Below, piece by piece: positions 58,753 through 64,000 of a stretch of 64,000 nt of DNA. The notes under the pieces were generated by a model, which worked only from the letters and a program-made list of their open reading frames with translations, was not told where the DNA came from and ran no database searches. Each line of letters starts with the position of its first letter. Position 1 is the first letter of the stretch. The translations under genes and the position numbers were made by a program. Location: NCBI RefSeq assembly GCF_009796745.1, contig NZ_CP047024.1:2480001-2544000 (forward strand), given 5' to 3'. The stretch is from Paraglaciecola sp. L1A13. GTDB taxonomy: Bacteria > Pseudomonadota > Gammaproteobacteria > Enterobacterales > Alteromonadaceae.

Positions 58753-59633
58753 TGATAAGAGAAGGAGCGACAGAAAGATTTCAAGATAGAAATATTTTCA
58801 TTCATCCTGCTTTTAACGAGCCTTTTCGGGTGTTAAAGGAAGCATACGCGTTAAGTTACTATTTACCTAGCATTGCTCTAGTCACTGGAAGAGCGGGAGT
58901 TGGGAAGACAACGCTCAGCAAACACTGCGAATCATACATAAATAGTCAGCCTTCGGAATATAAGGCACATCGAGTTCAGCTCAAAAGCGTTAACAGCGAA
59001 ACTGATATCATTGTTCAATCGGCCAGAGGTTTATTTGGAATACCTGTAAAATCGACACCCGCTGAAAAATTAGATGCATTTTGCAGCTCATTTAAAAATC
59101 AAAACTACAAAGTTTTAATCATTGATGAAGCTCAACACATGCTCACACAATTAAAAGGTAAATCCAGCCAGAGGTACTCAGACTTTATTAAGGTATTAGC
59201 CGATGAAGGGATTTGTGTACTTTTATTCGGCGTAGAAGACGCTGAAAAACTCTTCACCACCGAAAACTACTCGTTAATGGTGAAAGGACAAGTTGAGTCT
59301 CGAGGTATGGCGAGATGTGAGATGCCTATCATCCCAAACTTAAACAAAATTAATGGCTCAGTAAATCCATGGGAAAAAACGATCAATTACTACCTAAAAC
59401 ACTGCCAAATGCCAGTGGACATAGACCTTACAGCGCGCCAAGTTCTCAATAAGCTATTTGAAGTTACAAACGGTAATTTTAGAGCCCTCGACCGTATTTT
59501 TACAATATGTCATCTACGATTTGAGTCCAATAAAGCGGACTCTATTACTGAGCAACTATTAAGTGATGTAGTCAAAGTGAATGTGACCCGTAACAAAGAA
59601 AACAATCCTTTTATTTCATTAAGCGGTAATTAA
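58752..59633 (+). CDS. tnsC: TnsC-like AAA+ ATPase regulator
   Basis: 293 aa. Walker A GRAGVGKT (residues 46-53), Walker B VLIIDEAQ (121-128) and a sensor region ending NGNFRALDRIFTI. The start overlaps the preceding stop (TAATG) with GAGGAGG upstream. TnsC/TniB-type proteins assemble on DNA and recruit the transposase to a target marked by TniQ. Confidence 0.9.
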   Translation: MIREGATERFQDRNIFIHPAFNEPFRVLKEAYALSYYLPSIALVTGRAGVGKTTLSKHCESYINSQPSEYKAHRVQLKSVNSETDIIVQSARGLFGIPVKSTPAEKLDAFCSSFKNQNYKVLIIDEAQHMLTQLKGKSSQRYSDFIKVLADEGICVLLFGVEDAEKLFTTENYSLMVKGQVESRGMARCEMPIIPNLNKINGSVNPWEKTINYYLKHCQMPVDIDLTARQVLNKLFEVTNGNFRALDRIFTICHLRFESNKADSITEQLLSDVVKVNVTRNKENNPFISLSGN

Positions 59634-59640
59634 ACTGACA

Positions 59641-60966
59641 ATGATGCTCAAAAAAAGTCAAAGTTTATTCAGCTATGCTGTCAAGAGAGTAGCCGAGCTA
59701 AAACAATGCTCTCTAGCAAGTTTGTTTCAAAGAAAAGATATTAAAGTATTGTCTCAAAATGATTACTCATCCCTGTCTATGGATGCTGTGCAGTGGCTAC
59801 GAGATATACCTCAAACGAAATTTAACACTTTCGAATACTCGCAGATTAGAATTTGCCCTCAATGTACCACTAAACATCACATTCACTTGAGCGAGTGGCA
59901 AATTCCAACAACCCTTTCATGTGAAATGTGTGGCTCTTTGTTAGAAGATTCATGTAGTCACTGTAGTAAATTGTTAAGTTGGATGCCCGACGCTGTGAGG
60001 GGTATATGCACAGAGCCTGGGTGCTCAATTCCAATAAAAAGAAGAGCTATCAGCCCACTATTAGGGGACCTAAGTTCCGAACAAATCTATGACTGTTTGT
60101 TAGCATATATGGTCTATTCAACCTATAAGAAAGGAGACTTGGTTTTTGATGTAAATGCAATTAGTTCGATCAATCAAGCTGTGAACATAGGCTTTGATTT
60201 ACTATGCGAAAAAAGTACAGTGGATTCGTTCATGCAAGAATGCTTTGAACACTACTACGGTGAAATATTACCGCAGCGCCTATACCAGTTTCCGTTCAGA
60301 ATACTTATTAGCAAACTGAAATTCCTTGAATGGCCAATTTTTGGTTATGAAGCATCAGTAAGTAATACAAAACGAAAGTATATAAATGTACCTACTCACA
60401 AATTATATATGTCTGTAAGTTCTATCTGCGACGCCCTGAACATTAGTAATGGCTATGTTACTGCATTTGATAAATTCAATATGATAAAGCCTAGATCCGG
60501 TTCCCGTATTACAAAAACAACACACATTAGTCTTAGTAAAGTCATTGAAAAACTACTACTTTCAAATAAAATTGTATCCCCGAAAGAGAGTTTAAGAGAA
60601 GCTATATGTCAGTTAAAAAGCCTAAATATTGATCCTGTTGAACTCGTTTATTTATGGCTCCAAGGATACTTCAAATTTGACTGGGTAACTTCATTTGATA
60701 TCTTAAGTTCGATATATATAGAGTCTGAAGAATTTAAGAGGATTATCCTTAATAACAACAAGTTAGTATCAAATAAAGTCATAGATTTTGAGACAGCAAA
60801 GCTTCTATTGAATGTTGGAGAAGGCAACCTAATGAGCTTAATTAAATCAAATGTATTGCAGGCGAGATATATCGACGGCGAACCCAAAATGCGCTTGGTC
60901 GACGTGACAAATTTGAAGCTTTCTCCCAATGGTAAAAGACCTAAACAGACACTAATGTTTGGCTAG
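59641..60966 (+). CDS. tniQ: TniQ/TnsD-like target-selection protein
   Basis: 441 aa, 7 bp after tnsC. The N-terminal region (LFSYAVKRVAELKQCSLASLF) resembles TniQ, and zinc-binding cysteines occur at 72/75, 94/97, 105/108 and 123/128. The C-terminal 300 residues are longer than minimal TniQ and may give TnsD-like DNA binding. No TnsE, Cas or crRNA gene is visible in the element, so target choice rests on this protein. Confidence 0.85.
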   Translation: MMLKKSQSLFSYAVKRVAELKQCSLASLFQRKDIKVLSQNDYSSLSMDAVQWLRDIPQTKFNTFEYSQIRICPQCTTKHHIHLSEWQIPTTLSCEMCGSLLEDSCSHCSKLLSWMPDAVRGICTEPGCSIPIKRRAISPLLGDLSSEQIYDCLLAYMVYSTYKKGDLVFDVNAISSINQAVNIGFDLLCEKSTVDSFMQECFEHYYGEILPQRLYQFPFRILISKLKFLEWPIFGYEASVSNTKRKYINVPTHKLYMSVSSICDALNISNGYVTAFDKFNMIKPRSGSRITKTTHISLSKVIEKLLLSNKIVSPKESLREAICQLKSLNIDPVELVYLWLQGYFKFDWVTSFDILSSIYIESEEFKRIILNNNKLVSNKVIDFETAKLLLNVGEGNLMSLIKSNVLQARYIDGEPKMRLVDVTNLKLSPNGKRPKQTLMFG

Positions 60967-61538
60967 AATCATAATCTGGTGTCATATCAACGAAGAAAAC
61001 TGCAATATTCTGTTTAGATTCATCCAAATCGAGTAAAAAATGTTAAATTAGAGGCTAATACAAACTTCAATATCATGAGCGAATAAGTATTTAATATTTC
61101 TGTTTCGCGCTGCTTAGGCGTATAAGTCAATCTTAATAATTACTTACCCTTCCCAAAAGGCCACTTTGCCTCAGTAAATTAATTTTTCGAAATCAATAGA
61201 GTTTAAGCCTAAGCTCGTCTCTCCAAACCCTAGCCAATCAGTTAAATAAGTAATATCCTTTCGTTTACCCCACTTTGAGCTTACTCATTATCAACAGCAT
61301 ATTAATAGAATTATATTGACTGGCTAGACGAGATTAGTTAATTTTAAAAAGTCTATGCATCTAATGGTGAAGCTGCTTTCCGGTGTGTTTGTAGCAAGCA
61401 AAATATTCCCAAAAATTTTGTAACATCCGAGTAATATTCCTAAAAACTTTGTAATTTTTTTAGATGACAAAAAATAATATCTCTTTAAAATCAAATGCTT
61501 ACAAAAACAAAATTCCCAAAATGAATTTCAATTTACAC
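60967..61538. other. Right terminal region of the Tn7-like element
   Basis: 570 bp, strongly A+T-rich. Three repeats face outward at about 61408 (ATTCCCAAAAATTTTGTAAC), 61432 (ATTCCTAAAAACTTTGTAAT) and 61510 (AATTCCCAAAATGAATTT), followed by the end at 61537. They fit TnsB-binding sites. Confidence 0.65.
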
Positions 61539-61585
61539 TGTAGATAAATATGATTTTTAGGGATCTCACAGCGTTTCAGAGATTT
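61539..61585 (+). repeat. Second left-end copy next to the transposon right end
   Basis: TGTAGATAAATATGATTTTTAGGG is a near copy of the left terminus at 36101, same orientation, one base after the right end. It is either the left end of an older relative or part of the target. Confidence 0.7.
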
Positions 61586-61750
61586 GCTGCATACTTGGTT
61601 AGCGTATTTTGCTATCTCTTCTATATTTCTCCCTTAACGTTTATAAATAATAGTAAGAGTATTGCAAATTAAGTTAGCCCTTTTACCACAATATTATTTA
61701 GGATTAGCTCAAAGGATTTACCCTATTACTAATTAATGGAGCTTTGCATC
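61586..61750. other. BLUF gene upstream region
   Basis: 165 bp, A+T-rich. A GGAG at 61738-61741 serves as ribosome-binding site for the GTG at 61751. No clear promoter was identified. Confidence 0.4.
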
Positions 61751-62176
61751 GTGTCTAAGTTACAAGCTTTGGTTTATGTTTCGTCCGCCATAAAAATGTT
61801 AACCCCTGAACAAGTCGAATACCTTTTAACGCGTGCCAGAGAAAGAAACAAACAATATGGTGTTACTGGGGTTTTGCTATATATAGGAGGTAACTTCATG
61901 CAGTACATTGAAGGCCCTTCGTCTGAACTGGTATTAATCTACGATATCATTAAGAGCGATCCGGGCCACACTGGATTAATCGAACTGATGCATTGCGATA
62001 TTGAGCAAAGAGAATTCTGTGATTGGGCCATGGCTTATTGCACAAAAGAGCGAAACGTATCAGTTCATCAATATAACGATAGAAGCATACTTGAGGATAA
62101 GCTGGGCTTTTCTGCATCCGATGAAACGCCATCGAGAACCTTGCTGCTTAACTTCTGGCTGAGAAATAGTGCTTAA
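61751..62176 (+). CDS. BLUF-domain blue-light photoreceptor
   Basis: About 141 aa from GTG 61751, which has GGAG 9 nt upstream; ATG at 61736 is the alternative. The BLUF fold is clear: LVYVSSA with the flavin-contacting Tyr, YGVTGVLLYIGGNFMQYIEG with the conserved Gln, and the HTGLIELMHCDIEQREFCDWAMAY tail of the domain. Short BLUF proteins use FAD to sense blue light and act on partner proteins. A TIGR03643 gene lies on the other side of the transposon. Confidence 0.9.
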   Translation: MSKLQALVYVSSAIKMLTPEQVEYLLTRARERNKQYGVTGVLLYIGGNFMQYIEGPSSELVLIYDIIKSDPGHTGLIELMHCDIEQREFCDWAMAYCTKERNVSVHQYNDRSILEDKLGFSASDETPSRTLLLNFWLRNSA

Positions 62177-62275
62177 CTAAACGTTGTTATACAGGCGAAT
62201 TTTTTAGGAAGAAAATACGTCTTGTTCTATTATTTATATAAGTAATAATAATATTTCACTTTGAATCCACCCACT

Positions 62276-62304
62276 AATATCGTATATTTACGAATAACGA
62301 TATT
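62276..62304. promoter_or_regulatory. Palindromic operator upstream of the YeeE pair
   Basis: AATATCGT (62276-62283) and ACGATATT (62297-62304) are perfect inverted repeats 13 bp apart, about 20 bp before the first transport gene. The ArsR-family gene at the end of the operon is the likely ligand. AT-rich palindromes of this sort bind BigR. Confidence 0.55.
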
Positions 62305-62323
62305 TACAGGGTATTTTTGATCT

Positions 62324-62782
62324 ATGAACACTGATTTTCTTCTTCAAGCCTTCCTTGGTGGCGGCTTAATCGGCCTTGGTGCCTTTATTCTGATGCTGTT
62401 TAACGGACGAATTGCGGGTATTTCAGGGATCGTATATGGGGCGATTTCTAACAGTGGTAAAAGTAATCTATGGCGCTGGTATTTTCTAGCAGGGCTGGTT
62501 ATCGCGCCACTATTAACAACCCCTTTTGGTTTTTCACTACCTGATACCTTTGCCGGGTCGTTCAATGTGCCAGCAGATTCATTTTTTACTCGCTACCTTG
62601 TGATAGTACTCGGAGGGTTACTGGTAGGCTTTGGCACAAACTTAGGCTCTGGGTGCACAAGCGGCCACGGTATATGCGGCATTAGTCGTTTATCTTCACG
62701 CTCTATTTTGGCTACCGCAATATTTTTACTCAGCGCTATTATCACCGTGACCATAATTAAGCATGTATTGGGGAGTCTGTAA
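62324..62782 (+). CDS. YeeE/YedE-family membrane protein, first of pair
   Basis: 152 aa, four or five helices. The family motif GTNLGSGCTSGHGICGISRLS (near residues 105-125) is present, with the conserved Cys that in E. coli YeeE handles thiosulfate. Half-size paired proteins of this type (PmpA/PmpB-like) probably move reduced sulfur species. The stop overlaps the start of the next gene (TAATG). Confidence 0.85.
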   Translation: MNTDFLLQAFLGGGLIGLGAFILMLFNGRIAGISGIVYGAISNSGKSNLWRWYFLAGLVIAPLLTTPFGFSLPDTFAGSFNVPADSFFTRYLVIVLGGLLVGFGTNLGSGCTSGHGICGISRLSSRSILATAIFLLSAIITVTIIKHVLGSL

Positions 62783-63270
62783 TGAATAAACCTATATTTA
62801 GTGATGTCAAACCAACAACTGAGCCCCCTACTTCCGAGGTATCTAATAGCAAGTATAATGTAGTGGCTTTACTCGCTGGTCTTTTATTTGGTGCTGGCTT
62901 AACTATTTCCACCATGGTGGACCCTGCCCGCGTTATCGGCTTTCTCGATATATTAGGTGCTTGGGACCCCGCTCTAGCGTTTGTTATGCTTGGCGGAATT
63001 GCGGTTTACATGCCCCTGTATTGGTTGTTCGTTCGCAATAAGAATAAAGCGCTGCTAGGCGGGCCGCTGCATTTGCCAACCAAGCAAGAAATCGATAAAC
63101 CACTAGTCTTGGGCGCAAGTATTTTTGGTATTGGTTGGGGCATTACAGGTATATGTCCAGGGCCGGCCATTACTAATCTAACAAGTGGTGATATCAGCAT
63201 TTTTGCTTTCATAGTGGCGATGGTAATTGGTATGCTTATCGCAACAAAATATAAGAGTACATTAGGATAA
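62782..63270 (+). CDS. YeeE/YedE-family membrane protein, second of pair
   Basis: 162 aa, four helices. It has GAGLTISTMVDPARVIGFLDI and GIGWGITGICPGPAI, the second half motif with the conserved Cys of the family. It should form one transport unit with the preceding gene. A basic linker of about 30 residues precedes the first helix. Confidence 0.85.
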   Translation: MNKPIFSDVKPTTEPPTSEVSNSKYNVVALLAGLLFGAGLTISTMVDPARVIGFLDILGAWDPALAFVMLGGIAVYMPLYWLFVRNKNKALLGGPLHLPTKQEIDKPLVLGASIFGIGWGITGICPGPAITNLTSGDISIFAFIVAMVIGMLIATKYKSTLG

Positions 63271-63278
63271 CAATATCA

Positions 63279-63581
63279 ATGACCCTTGAAGACATGCGCA
63301 ATAACGCTGATAAAGCAGCAGCGCTATTAAAGGCAATGGCGAATCAACATCGATTACTATTGTTGTGTTTATTAAATAATGGAGAAATGTCGGTATCTGA
63401 GCTTAACCAGCAGGTGTCAATTCCACAATCAAGCTTATCTCAGCATCTTGCAGCTTTACGACGAGAAAACTTGGTAGTGACTAGGCGTGATGCGCAAACT
63501 ATTTACTATTCACTAGCAAGCGAAGAAGTAAAAGCGATTATCAATACACTTTATCAGCTATATTGCGCGCCTGAAAATTAG
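63279..63581 (+). CDS. ArsR-family repressor, BigR/SqrR type
   Basis: 100 aa winged-helix protein (NQQVSIPQSSLSQHLAALRREN is the recognition helix). Two cysteines lie at positions 30 (LLLLCLLNN) and 96 (LYQLYCAPEN), 66 residues apart as in SqrR (C41 and C107), where a persulfide-dependent disulfide releases DNA. It is 8 bp after the second transport gene, so it probably represses its own operon and responds to sulfane sulfur. Confidence 0.85.
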   Translation: MTLEDMRNNADKAAALLKAMANQHRLLLLCLLNNGEMSVSELNQQVSIPQSSLSQHLAALRRENLVVTRRDAQTIYYSLASEEVKAIINTLYQLYCAPEN

Positions 63582-63669
63582 GCGCTGCATATTGTTATAT
63601 CAGCAAATAGTGACCAACAAAAATCGTCTACAGCTGTACTGTCATAAAAGATCCGTTTTAAGTACCCTT

Positions 63670-63960
63670 TTATTTTTGTGCCGCGCGGTACACAGATAAA
63701 GTCCATTTCGTCACTTTTTCTTTCACCACGTGCTCATTGACCGGCTTAGTCAGATAGTCGTTCATACCGGCACTTATGCATTTATTGCGTTCACCAAGCA
63801 TGGCATTTGCTGTCATAGCGATAATAGGAATATCTTTATATTCTGCCCCGGCTTCGCCTTTTCGAATACGTTGGCTGGTTTCGTAGCCATTCATTATCGG
63901 CATTTGACAGTCCATTAATACGCAGTGAATGACTTCGTTTTTGGCTCAGATTGATAAACC
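63670..63960 (-). pseudogene. Receiver-domain gene, partial and probably frameshifted
   Basis: The minus-strand frame gives the second half of a response-regulator receiver: VLMDCQMPIMNGYE with the phosphorylation Asp, IPIIAMTANAM and DYLTKPVNEHVVKEKV, then a short tail. Immediately before VIHCV a stop (TGA) interrupts, and the typical upstream residues (NLSQK) appear in another frame, which suggests a single-base frameshift. The rest continues past the window edge. It may be the end of a hybrid sensor kinase. Confidence 0.6.
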
Positions 63961-64000
63961 TTTATGCCGGAAAACCTGCAGGGTTTTATAATGTTTTTTA

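Larger units (their letters stand above)
36101..61537 (+). mobile_element. Tn7-like transposon with integron cargo (about 25.4 kb)
   Basis: The left end starts TGTAGAT at 36101 and the right end stops TTTACA at 61537. The terminal 26 bp of each end align at 18 positions when one is reversed, with TTTT-x-GGGAAT or TTTTTAGGAAT at the same distance from TGT. Extra copies of the TTCCYAAA-type repeat lie inside both ends (left near 36134-36147; right near 61408, 61432 and 61510), as expected for multiple TnsB sites. ACTGT flanks it (36096-36100 and 61537-61541), the 5-bp duplication length of Tn7, although the last A of the right end is shared with the duplication. tnsA, tnsB, tnsC and tniQ are inside. 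The ends are inferred by eye and need confirmation. Confidence 0.7.

Noticed and set aside
36001..61600. CRISPR array or Cas genes on the Tn7-like element
   Set aside because: No regularly spaced direct repeats and no Cas-like ORF were seen in the region, so a CRISPR-associated transposon is not supported.

Overview
The window looks like a chromosomal segment of a marine gammaproteobacterium of the Alteromonadales (Paraglaciecola / Glaciecola / Pseudoalteromonas-like). This rests on gene order (rne-rluC, then maf|yceD-rpmF-plsX-fabHDG-acpP-fabF-pabC-mltG-tmk-holB-tatD), moderate A+T content and protein style. The assignment is by recognition only, not by a database search.

Region 1 (1-35.8 kb) is mostly core genome: a YdbH-like envelope protein (cut by the window edge), rhlE, rne, rluC, a dTDP-L-rhamnose operon (rfbBACD), maf/yceF, the fatty-acid/phospholipid cluster with pabC, mltG, tmk, holB and tatD, a Fur-box-preceded PepSY membrane operon, a GH13 branching-enzyme-like protein, a membrane PQQ glucose dehydrogenase, an orphan tyrosine recombinase, gnd, a TlpA-like thioredoxin protein and a TIGR03643-type small protein.

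Region 2 (36.1-61.54 kb) is accessory. I read it as one Tn7-like transposon of about 25.4 kb. Its ends begin TGT, share a 26-bp imperfect terminal inverted repeat (36101-36126 and 61512-61537), carry further TTCCYAAA-type repeats, and are flanked by the 5-bp duplication ACTGT. The transposition module lies at the right: tnsA, tnsB (DDE part), a separate ORF for the TnsB C-terminal part, tnsC and tniQ (56.15-60.97 kb). The cargo includes two tandem chromosomal-integron platforms pointing the same way. The right one has an attI-like site, a LexA box and an integron integrase broken by a 73-bp insertion, with three cassettes (a 321-aa protein, an OLD-family ATPase/nuclease and an IS-interrupted small gene). 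The left one keeps its attI/promoter region but has lost intI, and still has six cassettes with attC sites (38.7-41.8 kb). Two IS3-family elements, a Fur-box-preceded secreted protein, an orphan Rhs tail with a possible immunity gene, a degraded group II intron reverse transcriptase, a membrane PilZ protein and an unknown 307-aa protein are also inside.

Region 3 (61.55-64 kb) returns to chromosome: a BLUF photoreceptor, a pair of YeeE/YedE-type sulfur transport proteins, an ArsR-family regulator with the two-cysteine spacing of BigR/SqrR persulfide sensors, and a damaged or partial receiver-domain gene. A second copy of the transposon's left end sits at 61539, directly against the right end, so the element seems to have inserted at the terminus of an older relative.

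The most notable biology is the Tn7-like element with a split TnsB that carries tandem, now immobile integrons, an arrangement that parallels Tn7 and its defective class 2 integron.
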